Assembly (NCBI GenBank): GCA_018830385.1
Contig: JAHJSO010000068.1
Coordinates: 1-8,435, forward strand
DNA length: 8,435 nucleotides
Reading direction: 5' to 3'
DNA from: Elusimicrobiota bacterium
GTDB taxonomy: Bacteria; Elusimicrobiota; Endomicrobiia; CG1-02-37-114; JAHJSO01
Below, one piece after another: positions 1-6,548 of the stretch. The first letter of the stretch is position 1; the number at the start of each line of letters is the position of its first letter. The position numbers and the translations under genes are program-made. The notes below the pieces were generated by a model. It saw only the letters and a program-made list of their open reading frames with translations. It made no database searches and was not told the origin of the DNA.

Positions 1-1141
1 CCTTTCCGGCGAACTTTCTCGCCCACCCGTCGGCAGAAATGACGTCGTCCGGCGACGGGTCTTTTACGACGATGTGTTTTTCCATCGTCTCTTCAATGAT
101 TGCGGGTATGCCCGAAAACCTTATTCTTCCCTGTAAGAATGCCTGCACCGCCACCTCGTTTGAGGCGTTCAGGACGGCAGGCATCGTATTGCCTTCCTTT
201 CCGGCGGAAATGGCAAGCGAGAGACACCTGAACTTTCTGAAATCAGGGGAAAAAAACTCCAGTCGTTTTATTTTGTCTAATTTAAGGGACTTAATCCCGG
301 TAGGGTAGCGTTCGGGGTAAGTGAGCGCATACTGGATTGACAGTTTCATATCCGGAACCGACATCAGCCCGAGAACCGCGCCGTCTGAAAATTCAACCAT
401 TGAATGGACGATTGACTGCGGGTGGATAAGCACGTCTATCCTGTTAAAAGGTATGTCAAACAGGTGGCGGGCTTCTATCACCTCAAGGCCCTTGTTCATA
501 AGCGTGGATGAGTCAACGGTTATTTTTTTCCCCATCTTCCAGTTAGGGTGGTCAAGCGCCTGCCTGACAGTGATTTTATCAAAATTAATGTTTTTCCTGT
601 AGAACGGGCCGCCTGAGCCGGTTAATATCAGCCGCTTTATGTTTTCCTTTTTCTCGCCGGAGATGCACTGGAATATTGCTGAGTGTTCGCTGTCAACGGG
701 AAGTATCCCGGAAACGCGCCCGGCCGGGCGCCGCCGTCCCGGGGACAACATCTTTCTCACGATACCCCCGGCGATAACCATTGACTCCTTGTTCGCCAGG
801 GCTACCCGCCTGCCGGATTTAACGGCCGCCAACAATGGGTATATCCCTACGGCGCCGACGACCGCTATCAGGACGACGTCCGCGGGCACCATCCCTGCAA
901 GTGCAGACAGTCCGTCGTTACCAGAAAATACCTCCAGCCCCCTGCGGCTGAACAGGCGGGCGTCTTCCGGTTTGCCGACGCACACTGCCAGAGGCGAAAA
1001 CTCCCGGACCTGCCTTTTCAGCAGTCCCATGTTTGAATACGCCGAAAGGCCGACGACCCTGAACCTGTCTTTCATCCGACGGGCGACGTCAAGCGCCTTT
1101 ATGCCTATTGAGCCTGTTGAACCGAGTATAACAACGTTCAT
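1..1141 (-). CDS. dxr: 1-deoxy-D-xylulose 5-phosphate reductoisomerase, 3' end cut by window edge
   Basis: DXR converts 1-deoxy-D-xylulose 5-phosphate to 2-C-methyl-D-erythritol 4-phosphate with NADPH and a divalent metal, the first committed step of the cytoplasmic MEP isoprenoid pathway. I translated the minus strand from the ATG at 1141-1139 and it stays open for 380 codons to the window edge. Visible motifs are the NADPH-binding GSTGSIG (residues 7-13), ALANKES (114-120), the metal-binding PVDSEHSAIFQ with D150 and E152, TGSGGPF (174-180), and MNKGLEVIEA (215-224), whose E220 should be the third metal ligand. HPQSIVHSMVEF (240-251) and ASNEVAV near the C-terminus are also family hallmarks. 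The family is usually about 385-400 residues, so only a short tail is missing. The start lies 17 bases after the cdsA stop and has only a weak purine-rich site (TGGGTG) upstream. Identity is secure. Confidence 0.96.
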   Translation of the reverse strand, partial: MNVVILGSTGSIGIKALDVARRMKDRFRVVGLSAYSNMGLLKRQVREFSPLAVCVGKPEDARLFSRRGLEVFSGNDGLSALAGMVPADVVLIAVVGAVGIYPLLAAVKSGRRVALANKESMVIAGGIVRKMLSPGRRRPAGRVSGILPVDSEHSAIFQCISGEKKENIKRLILTGSGGPFYRKNINFDKITVRQALDHPNWKMGKKITVDSSTLMNKGLEVIEARHLFDIPFNRIDVLIHPQSIVHSMVEFSDGAVLGLMSVPDMKLSIQYALTYPERYPTGIKSLKLDKIKRLEFFSPDFRKFRCLSLAISAGKEGNTMPAVLNASNEVAVQAFLQGRIRFSGIPAIIEETMEKHIVVKDPSPDDVISADGWARKFAGK

Positions 1142-1158
1142 ACTGTGACACCCAGACA

Positions 1159-1998
1159 TTATCTGTGGAAAATGAGCAAATAATAATATAAAATCGGAGC
1201 GGTGAAAAGGAATGAGTCAAATCTGTCAAGAATGCCGCCATGTCCCGGCAGGAGCACATCCGAGTCCTTCACGCCTGCATCTCTTTTTATCAGGGACTCC
1301 GAAAGGTCGGAAAAATATGCAACGACGATTATCACAAAACTCAGGACAGCGGATTCAACCGTTTTGATTTCTCCTAATTTAAGCAGGTGCTTGAGGAGTA
1401 TCCCTGAAATTACACCCACAAGGACGCCTCCGATCGCTCCTTCAACCGACTTCTTCGGGCTTATCTTCTCCGACAGTCGCCTCCTGCCGAACCTTATCCC
1501 GGTTACATAGGCGGCAGTATCCGCCACCCATAGCAAAAGGAAAAGAAAAAATGTGTATTCAGCGCCGTAGGGCTTTATGTCCCTCATAAGGAGCAAATGC
1601 CCGAAACACCACGAAATCAGGAAAACACCCGCGAACGTGGTTGATATCCTGCCCACAGCCCCTTCTTCCAATTTTCGTTTAAACGTACTTGCGAGTATCT
1701 CGTAAATAAAAAGCGCAAACAGGAACAGCGTCAGGACGACCGCAGTAACCACGTTCCCAGCAGGAGCAAGGACGCCTGTCCCGCTGAAATAAACGGAAAA
1801 CAGCAACGCCACTGCGGCGACATAACCCGGGACAACCCTCGGCCCGTATCCCCCTTTCACGAGTAAGAAGAAATACTCCTGGAGAGAAAAGCAAACGACC
1901 AGCAGGACAAGAATAAAATACGGAATATTACCGAAATAAATTGACAGGAGTATTACCGGTATGCCTATTATGGCCGTCAATAACCTTGGCAAAATCAT
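1159..1998 (-). CDS. cdsA: phosphatidate cytidylyltransferase (CDP-diglyceride synthase)
   Basis: CdsA is an integral inner-membrane enzyme that makes CDP-diacylglycerol from phosphatidate and CTP, the branch point for phospholipids. The 279-residue product has many hydrophobic segments (about 5-45, 55-75, 82-105, 118-137, 147-167, 185-205, 217-232, 262-276). The C-terminal family signature runs from S235 to D261: SLIKRD, then KDS, then PGHGGILDRFD, holding K238, R239, K244, D245, H253, G254, G255, D258, R259 and D261. WVADTAAY (157-164) followed by EKISPKKSVEGAIGG (177-191) is the other conserved block. Residue 247 is Asp, where as I recall the signature usually has Gly, Ser or Ala. The ATG overlaps the uppS stop by four bases (ATGA), so translation is probably coupled. 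Length is normal for the family. Confidence 0.96.
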   Translation of the reverse strand: MILPRLLTAIIGIPVILLSIYFGNIPYFILVLLVVCFSLQEYFFLLVKGGYGPRVVPGYVAAVALLFSVYFSGTGVLAPAGNVVTAVVLTLFLFALFIYEILASTFKRKLEEGAVGRISTTFAGVFLISWCFGHLLLMRDIKPYGAEYTFFLFLLLWVADTAAYVTGIRFGRRRLSEKISPKKSVEGAIGGVLVGVISGILLKHLLKLGEIKTVESAVLSFVIIVVAYFSDLSESLIKRDAGVKDSDVLLPGHGGILDRFDSFLFTAPILYYYLLIFHR

Positions 1999-2717
1999 TG
2001 TATTGACCCAAATCTCCTTTCTCTTGTCTGGTAGTCCTTTATCGCCCTGTAAAATTCATTCCTGTTAAAATCAGGCCACAACACGGGCGTAAAATAAAGT
2101 TCTGCGTATGCAATCTGCCAGAGCAGAAAATTTGAAACCCTCCGCTCGCCCGATGTGCGGATAAGCAAATCAGGGTCAGGCAAATTACCCGTCCAGAGGA
2201 ACCGGCGGAATGCCGACTCGTCAATAATGCCCTGTGTCTTTTTTGTTCTCTCTAAACTCGCTATCATGTTCACCGCATGCAGAATCTCCTGCCTGCCGCC
2301 GTAATTCAGGCACAAGTTCAGCACAAGGCCGCGGCAATCTTCCGTATATTCACATACCTGCCTGACCTCCTGACGGACTTTCGCCGGCAGGGCGGATATG
2401 TCCCCGCTTACCACAAATCTTATGCCCTTGCTTTTCATCTCTTCCTTCTCTTTTTTCAAATACCGTGAGAGAAGCCCCATCAGGGCGCCTATCTCGCCGG
2501 CAGGCCTTGTCCAGTTTTCAGTTGAAAAGGCAAACAATGACAGGACCTTAATTTCCAGTTCCCTTGCGGTTTCAATGGCTGTCCTGACCGACTTAATGCC
2601 TGCCCTGTGGCCGTAAATCCTCGGCAACCCTTTCTTCTTCGCCCACCTGCCGTTACCGTCCATAATAATGGCAACGTGCACCGGCAACTTTGACTTATCA
2701 ATGTGTATGTCTGTCAT
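1995..2717 (-). CDS. uppS: isoprenyl transferase, undecaprenyl diphosphate synthase type
   Basis: UppS adds cis-isoprene units from isopentenyl diphosphate to farnesyl diphosphate, giving the C55 carrier lipid for peptidoglycan and other wall polymers; it acts at the cytoplasmic face of the membrane. Numbering from the ATG at 2717 gives 240 residues. IIMDGNGRWAKKKG (17-30) carries the catalytic Asp20, followed by GHRAG (36-40), FAFSTENWTRP (62-72), LNYGGRQEI (137-145), and the substrate-binding LLIRTSGERR (184-193) with SNFLLWQIAYAELYF (195-209). The frame extends upstream to a GTG at 2768, but that site lacks a good ribosome binding site, whereas the ATG at 2717 has GAGGTT six bases before it and yields the usual N-terminus. 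The gene follows frr by 57 bases and overlaps cdsA by four. Related DedA-independent trans enzymes are excluded by the DGNGRWA motif. The exact chain length made cannot be read from sequence. Confidence 0.95.
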   Translation of the reverse strand: MTDIHIDKSKLPVHVAIIMDGNGRWAKKKGLPRIYGHRAGIKSVRTAIETARELEIKVLSLFAFSTENWTRPAGEIGALMGLLSRYLKKEKEEMKSKGIRFVVSGDISALPAKVRQEVRQVCEYTEDCRGLVLNLCLNYGGRQEILHAVNMIASLERTKKTQGIIDESAFRRFLWTGNLPDPDLLIRTSGERRVSNFLLWQIAYAELYFTPVLWPDFNRNEFYRAIKDYQTRERRFGSIQ

Positions 2718-2723
2718 CAGTGC

Positions 2724-2729
2724 AACCTC
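2724..2729 (-). promoter_or_regulatory. ribosome binding site that sets the uppS start
   Basis: On the minus strand GAGGTT lies six bases before the ATG at 2717. This favours that ATG over the in-frame GTG at 2768, which is preceded only by a weak ACCGG-like sequence. The choice removes 17 residues that do not resemble a UppS N-terminus. Confidence 0.7.
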
Positions 2730-2774
2730 ATGGCGTCCATTCGCACATCCCTGTGTTAAATATTGCACCCGGTT

Positions 2775-3338
2775 CTAGTCCTCAAGGATTCCCTTTTCCT
2801 TATTCGCCAGGATACTATCAACCTGTTTAATATAGTCGTCCGTAACCTTCTGCAATTGGGCTTCAAATTTAAATCTTTCGTCTTCGGCTATCTTTTTATC
2901 CCGCTCAAGTTTTTTTATCTCTTCATGGCATAGCCGACGGTCATTCCTTATGGACACACGGAACTCCTCTGCAATCCTCTTCGCCACCTTCACGAGTTCC
3001 TGCCTGCGTTCACCTGTAAGCGGCGGGATTTTCAGCCATATGACCTTACCGTCGCTCATTGGCGTTAATCCGATGGACGACTTGTTTATTGCCTTCTCAA
3101 TGGAAGATATTATTGTGGGGTCCCACGGTTTTATTTCAATCGTTTTGGAATCGGGGATGGCAACACCGGCCACCTGGTTTATGGGCATAACGGAATTATA
3201 ACATTCAACCTTAATGCCTTCCAGGAGGGACGGGCTCGCTCTGCCTGTCCTCAACGACACGAGACTGTGTTTTAACTTCTCAATGGATTTTTTCATAAGG
3301 TCTTCTGCGGTTGATAATACCTGTTGTCCTGCTGACAT
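2775..3338 (-). CDS. frr: ribosome recycling factor
   Basis: RRF works with EF-G to split the post-termination ribosome in the cytoplasm. The 187-residue product matches the usual length of about 185. Domain I, a three-helix bundle, is formed by the N-terminal helix (about 1-30, with SLRTGRASPSLLEGI at 28-42) and the long C-terminal helices (about 108-185). The beta-rich domain II lies between, with NQVAGVAIPDSKTIEIKPWD (54-73) and IGLTPMSDGKVIWLKIPPLT (89-108). TGERRQELVK (108-117) and VSIRNDRR (128-135) hold the conserved Arg region of the hinge and C-terminal helix. The frame is open upstream to 3446, but those 36 codons overlap pyrH; the ATG at 3338 has a textbook TAAGGAGG six bases upstream. 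Gene order pyrH-frr is widely conserved. The C-terminus is lysine- and glutamate-rich, as expected. Confidence 0.97.
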   Translation of the reverse strand: MSAGQQVLSTAEDLMKKSIEKLKHSLVSLRTGRASPSLLEGIKVECYNSVMPINQVAGVAIPDSKTIEIKPWDPTIISSIEKAINKSSIGLTPMSDGKVIWLKIPPLTGERRQELVKVAKRIAEEFRVSIRNDRRLCHEEIKKLERDKKIAEDERFKFEAQLQKVTDDYIKQVDSILANKEKGILED

Positions 3339-3344
3339 GGTCTC

Positions 3345-3352
3345 CCTCCTTA
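3345..3352 (-). promoter_or_regulatory. frr ribosome binding site overlapping the pyrH stop codon
   Basis: TAAGGAGG on the minus strand includes the TAA stop of pyrH as its first three bases and sits six bases before the frr ATG. Ribosomes ending pyrH would arrive on the frr initiation site, which suggests coupled translation. It also fixes the frr start against the 36-codon longer frame. Confidence 0.85.
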
Positions 3353-4081
3353 ATGACCGGCAGACGCTGACACCCGGTTGACTATCAGCGTGCCTGTTTT
3401 TTTGCCCCTTATGGCTTTTACCAGATTCCCCTTTTTTAAACTGCACACGATTATGTCAATGCCGTTCTCCATGCACAGTGAAAAAGCGGATATGTCCATT
3501 ATCTTTAAATTTCTTTTTATCGCTTCCATTGAGGCGAGCCGGTCAAACTTTCTCGCCTTCCTGTTTTTAACCGGGTCGTCGGTATAAACGCCGTCAACCT
3601 TGGTCGCCTTTATAAGACAGCCGGCCGACACCTCCGCTGCGCGTAATGCGGCCGCAGTGTCCGTGGTAAAATACGGGCTGCCCGTGCCGCCTGCAAAAAT
3701 AACTATCGCGTTCCTGCTGAGGGCGTCCATTGCCTCCCGTTTCCTGATAGGGTCACAGAGTTCCTTAACCTCAATCGCCGACTGCACGACCACCCGGGGG
3801 TAAATCCTGCTGATTTCATCCCGCAGGACGCAGGCGTTTATGACCGTGGCTAACATCCCTATATAGTCGGATGTCCCCCTGTCCAGCCCTGCAATCCTTT
3901 CCTCCCTGCCCCGCCAGAAATTCCCCCCGCCGACGACAACGGATACACACGCACCTGTTTTTTTAGCCGATACAATCTCGTCCGCAACGGACTTCAGAAC
4001 GGCAGGGTCTATACCCCATCCCTTTTTACCTGCCAGCGCCTCGCCTGATATTTTAATCAGTACCCGCCTGTATTTTATCAT
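3350..4081 (-). CDS. pyrH: UMP kinase (uridylate kinase)
   Basis: PyrH phosphorylates UMP to UDP with ATP as a cytoplasmic hexamer of the amino-acid kinase fold; it supplies pyrimidine nucleotides and is unrelated to eukaryotic UMP/CMP kinases. The 243-residue product has VLIKISGEAL (7-16) at the phosphate-binding start, VVVGGGNFWRG (48-58), the UMP-binding DYIGMLATVINA (72-83), IFAGGTGSPYFTTDTAAALR (128-147) and KATKVDGVYTDDP (158-170). Length and motif order are normal. The ATG at 4081 is preceded by GAGG only four bases away, a rather short spacing. A 100-base gap separates it from tsf, which is the longest gap inside the translation cluster and contains a stem next to this ribosome binding site. 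Most bacterial PyrH enzymes are regulated by GTP and UTP; I cannot judge that from sequence. Confidence 0.97.
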   Translation of the reverse strand: MIKYRRVLIKISGEALAGKKGWGIDPAVLKSVADEIVSAKKTGACVSVVVGGGNFWRGREERIAGLDRGTSDYIGMLATVINACVLRDEISRIYPRVVVQSAIEVKELCDPIRKREAMDALSRNAIVIFAGGTGSPYFTTDTAAALRAAEVSAGCLIKATKVDGVYTDDPVKNRKARKFDRLASMEAIKRNLKIMDISAFSLCMENGIDIIVCSLKKGNLVKAIRGKKTGTLIVNRVSASAGH

Positions 4082-4089
4082 TACGCCTC

Positions 4090-4124
4090 AGCGTGCGTTA
4101 TCAGAGTTAGTTCATTCGCACACT
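4090..4124 (-). promoter_or_regulatory. possible RNA stem next to the pyrH ribosome binding site
   Basis: On the minus strand AGTGTGCG (4124-4117) can pair with CGCACGCT (4097-4090), an eight-pair stem with one G-U pair and a 19-base loop. Its 3' arm touches the TGAGG used to start pyrH. No T-run follows, so it does not look like a terminator. It lies in the 100-base tsf/pyrH gap, 4082-4181. It could tune pyrH translation or be chance; nothing else in the gap is recognisable. Confidence 0.3.
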
Positions 4125-4181
4125 TTTTAAGTTACCGACAACAACTAATAAAACACACAAGTTGGTTGTTTATTTTGCCTT

Positions 4182-4799
4182 TCACTCCTCGCCTAACTGG
4201 TACCTTGCGAACCTGCGGATTACGAGGTTTTCTCCCGTCTTCGCTATAACCGAGTTCATAATATCCTGCACCTTTTCTTTTCCCTGGGGGTCCCTTATAT
4301 ACGGCTGTTCAAGAAGGCATACCTGCGTGTAGAATTTCTGTAACCTGCCTTCAACTATCTTGTCCACCATTTTTTCCGGCTTTCCCTCCTGCAGGGACTG
4401 TTTCTTGTATATGTCTCTTTCCCTTTCAATAATCTCCTTTGAGACGTCTTCCTTGCGGACCCACAACGGAGCCGCAGCCGCTATCTGGAGGCCTATCTCT
4501 TTTACGAAATTTTTGAACTCGTCCGTCCGCGCTACAAAATCCGTTTCACAGTTGACTTCAACCAGAACGCCTATCCTGTTGCCGGAATGGATGTATGACG
4601 ATATGACTCCATTCTTCGCTTCCCTTCCGCCCTTTTTCAGCGACTGTGTCATACCCTTTTCCCTTAGTATCTGCAACGCCTTGTCTATGTCTCCCGTGGT
4701 CTCAACGAGCGCCTTCTGGCACTCAAGCACCCCCGCGCCCGAGCACTCCCTGAGTTTCTGAATAAGTGTCATATCAACCTTTGTTTTTTGCTCTGACAT
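4182..4799 (-). CDS. tsf: translation elongation factor Ts, short form
   Basis: EF-Ts is the guanine nucleotide exchange factor of EF-Tu in the cytoplasm. The 205-residue product starts with the UBA-like domain: IQKLRECSGAGVLECQKALV (13-32) and GDIDKALQILREKG (36-49). The core then has IHSGNRIGVLVEVNCETDFV (70-89) with the TDFV segment (86-89) that contacts EF-Tu, and LLEQPYIRDPQGKEKVQDI (162-180). At about 205 residues it is shorter than the E. coli protein (283) and resembles the short forms that lack one core repeat and the coiled coil. The frame is open upstream to a GTG at 4850 inside rpsB, but the ATG at 4799 has AAAGGGG eight bases upstream and a normal N-terminus, so I chose it. It follows rpsB by 34 bases, the standard rpsB-tsf pair. 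Confidence 0.96.
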   Translation of the reverse strand: MSEQKTKVDMTLIQKLRECSGAGVLECQKALVETTGDIDKALQILREKGMTQSLKKGGREAKNGVISSYIHSGNRIGVLVEVNCETDFVARTDEFKNFVKEIGLQIAAAAPLWVRKEDVSKEIIERERDIYKKQSLQEGKPEKMVDKIVEGRLQKFYTQVCLLEQPYIRDPQGKEKVQDIMNSVIAKTGENLVIRRFARYQLGEE

Positions 4800-4833
4800 T
4801 TCTATTGCCCCTTTCCCTTTTATTCCCCGTTTT

Positions 4834-5619
4834 TCACTCGCCGCCCGCACCTATCTTCCTGTTTAATTCTTCCCCGCTTACGGATGCCGATGCCGGGACA
4901 TCCTCCGCCTGTTCCCCAAACAGCTCGGTTTTCTCCATGCTGGTTTTCCCCTCAACAACGGCTTCGGCGATTATTGAACAAAATACCTTAATGGAACGGA
5001 CTGCGTCATCATTTCCGGGGATTACATAATCAATTAAATCCGGGTTGGCGTTCGTATCGCAAACAGCGATGACGGGGACGGACATTTTTTTCGCCTCCCG
5101 CAACGCCACTTCCTCCTCTACGGGGTCAACAATAAAAACCACGTCGGGGATCGTGTCCATGTTCCTTATGCCCCTCAGGGACTGGTGGAGTTTATCCATT
5201 TCCTTCTGCCTCTTGCTTCTTTCCTTTTTTGATATGAGTTTAAAAATCCCCTCCTGTTTCATCCTCTCCAGTTCAGCCAGCCGACCGACCGACTTTCTTA
5301 TTGTCTGGAAATTCGTAAGCGTACCGCCGAGCCATCTCTCTGAAACAAAAAATGCCCCGCAACGGGTGGCTTCGGCCTCAATAACCTCTGCCGCCTGTTT
5401 CTTTGTGCCCACAAAAAGTACGTTCGCCCCGGACTGGACCGCGTCCCTGATAAACCTGTACGCCTTCTTGAGTTCCTTTACTGTCTTCTGCAGATCAACA
5501 ATGTGTATGTTGTTCCTTTTCCCAAAAATATATTTGCTCATCTTGGGATTCCACCGTCTGGTCTGGTGACCGAAATGCGCTCCTGCTTCAAGCAACGCCT
5601 TCATTGTGATTGTTGACAT
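4834..5619 (-). CDS. rpsB: 30S ribosomal protein S2
   Basis: S2 binds the back of the 30S subunit between head and body and is among the last small-subunit proteins to join. The 261-residue product has the typical N-terminus with [20 protein letters not shown] (6-25), [16 protein letters not shown] (31-46), [10 protein letters not shown] (67-76), [11 protein letters not shown] (94-104), and the family signature [20 protein letters not shown] (158-177), then [20 protein letters not shown] (183-202). A coiled-coil-like charged segment lies at about 115-150. The C-terminal 35 residues are a low-complexity acidic tail, variable in this family. The ATG at 5619 is preceded by AAAAGGAGGAG, a strong ribosome binding site. 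It is the first gene of the translation block and its leader (5620-5756) carries an inverted repeat, in keeping with the S2 autoregulation known in other bacteria. Confidence 0.98.
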   Translation of the reverse strand: MSTITMKALLEAGAHFGHQTRRWNPKMSKYIFGKRNNIHIVDLQKTVKELKKAYRFIRDAVQSGANVLFVGTKKQAAEVIEAEATRCGAFFVSERWLGGTLTNFQTIRKSVGRLAELERMKQEGIFKLISKKERSKRQKEMDKLHQSLRGIRNMDTIPDVVFIVDPVEEEVALREAKKMSVPVIAVCDTNANPDLIDYVIPGNDDAVRSIKVFCSIIAEAVVEGKTSMEKTELFGEQAEDVPASASVSGEELNRKIGAGGE

Positions 5620-5644
5620 CTCTACGTTCTCCTCCTTTTGCCTT

Positions 5645-5690
5645 TTAGCAATTCGTTAGTTACTGCCGACATGCTTTTGCTGATTGCTAA
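5645..5690 (-). promoter_or_regulatory. inverted repeat in the rpsB leader, possible S2 autoregulatory structure
   Basis: On the minus strand TTAGCAAT (5690-5683) and ATTGCTAA (5652-5645) are a perfect eight-base inverted repeat around a 30-base loop. The 3' arm ends directly at the AAAAGGAGG of rpsB (5631-5639 region), so the stem could expose or hide the initiation site. Known: rpsB leaders in some bacteria bind S2 and repress rpsB-tsf. Inferred: this stem could serve that role. It does not match a leader structure that I can recall in detail. Confidence 0.4.
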
Positions 5691-5744
5691 CCCCATTACC
5701 GACGCCTCTACCAAATGTCAAATGTCAAGACCTGACCCCATTAC
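5690..5744. repeat. short direct repeats in the rnfB/rpsB gap
   Basis: On the minus strand GTAATGGGGT occurs twice, at 5744-5735 and 5699-5690, 45 bases apart. Between them is a tandem ACATTTG unit (ACATTTGACATTTG, 5725-5712), preceded by GGTCAGGTCTTG. From memory, similar GGGGTCAGGTCTTG-type stretches recur near REP-associated Y1 transposases in several bacterial groups, but I cannot check this. No transposase is present in the window. Confidence 0.5.
5693..5728 (-). promoter_or_regulatory. weak promoter candidate for the rpsB operon
   Basis: Two consensus TTGACA boxes stand at 5728-5723 and 5721-5716 on the minus strand. From the second, a 17-base spacer leads to TAATGG (5698-5693), a poor -10 box. 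The position is sensible, as this is the only sizeable gap before rpsB, but the TTGACA copies arise from the tandem repeat and the -10 is weak. Treat as a possibility only. Confidence 0.3.
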
Positions 5745-5756
5745 TTCGCTGACTCA

Positions 5757-6548
5757 TTACTTCGGCAGCGCCCTTTCTATGGTATTCGCAGGACATCTTT
5801 CAACGCAAAGCCCACATGCATTGCACTTCCCGTAATCTATCACTGCCAGGTTGTCTTTAAGCGTTATCGCCTTTTTGGGGCACACCTTTACACAAACCCC
5901 GCACGCTATACAACCGGTCTTGCACACCTGCCTGACATAATTCCCGTTGTCCTTTGAACTGCACCTGATATGTACCGGGTATTTTTCTTCAACCAGTGAA
6001 ATTATTTTTTTCGGGCAGACGTCCACGCAAATCCCGCAGCCGGTACACAACTCCCTGTTGACCACAGGCACCTCGCCTTTCTTATACGTAATCGCGCCGA
6101 ACGGACACACCCTTGAGCAATCGCCGAAACTGAGGCAGGCGTAATCGCACTTCTTGTGGCCGCCGAAAATCTGCCCCGATGCGCGGCATGTCTCAACGCC
6201 GATATACCCGTACCTGCCCGAGCAGTTTTTTCCTCCACTGCAATAAACAACCGCCTTTTTCCTGACGATTTCACCCGGGGTAAGGCCGAGCATCCTTTCA
6301 ATATCCTTCAACGATTCTTCCGTAAGGGAAGCGCATTTCTCAATACCGGCTTTGCCGGAAATAAGCCCTCCTGCAAAACCCTCGCACCCGGCGAAACCGC
6401 AGGCGCCGCAGTTCACCCCGGGCAACGAACGAAGGACATCGGACTTCCTGCCGTCTTCAGCCGTCCGTAATAACCTGCCTGCTATCGCAAGCCCGACAGC
6501 GAACAACAGCCCCAGCCCACCAAAAACTATTATAGCATAATATCCCAT
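5757..6548 (-). CDS. rnfB: Rnf complex subunit RnfB, multi-cluster ferredoxin form
   Basis: RnfB is the electron-entry subunit that takes electrons from ferredoxin on the cytoplasmic side. The 263-residue product has one N-terminal membrane helix (about 3-24) and then the Fe-S domain GVNCGACGFAGCEGF (44-58) with C47, C50, C55 and C72. Four further 4Fe-4S sets follow: C134/138/144/148, C168/171/174/178, C213/216/219/223 and C242/245/248/252. Extra cysteines at 103, 109, 121, 196 and 209 bring the total to 25. E. coli RsxB is shorter (about 190 residues) with fewer clusters; long forms like this are known from anaerobes with energy-conserving Rnf. The ATG overlaps the rnfA stop by one base (TAATG) and has no good ribosome binding site, pointing to translational coupling. 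It is the last rnf gene here. Confidence 0.95.
   Translation of the reverse strand: MGYYAIIVFGGLGLLFAVGLAIAGRLLRTAEDGRKSDVLRSLPGVNCGACGFAGCEGFAGGLISGKAGIEKCASLTEESLKDIERMLGLTPGEIVRKKAVVYCSGGKNCSGRYGYIGVETCRASGQIFGGHKKCDYACLSFGDCSRVCPFGAITYKKGEVPVVNRELCTGCGICVDVCPKKIISLVEEKYPVHIRCSSKDNGNYVRQVCKTGCIACGVCVKVCPKKAITLKDNLAVIDYGKCNACGLCVERCPANTIERALPK

Noticed and set aside
39..1148. Three plus-strand open frames (39-308, 321-602, 639-1148) opposite dxr
   Set aside because: They are antisense shadows. The minus strand codes for a complete set of DXR motifs over the whole stretch, and the plus-strand products look like no protein family.
3339..3446. Longer frr frame starting within pyrH
   Set aside because: The 36 extra codons overlap pyrH coding sequence and the ATG at 3338 has an excellent TAAGGAGG.
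4132..4173. ACAAC/GTTGT pairing in the tsf/pyrH gap as a terminator for rpsB-tsf
   Set aside because: Only about five A/T-rich pairs with a long loop and no clear T-run; too weak to call.
4800..4850. Longer tsf start at GTG 4850, overlapping rpsB
   Set aside because: It adds 17 residues not seen in EF-Ts; the ATG at 4799 has AAAGGGG at good spacing and a normal N-terminus.
5045..5569. A 174-codon plus-strand open frame opposite rpsB
   Set aside because: Antisense to a clear S2 gene; the product is Ser/Phe-rich with no recognisable domain, as expected from the codon bias of the opposite strand.
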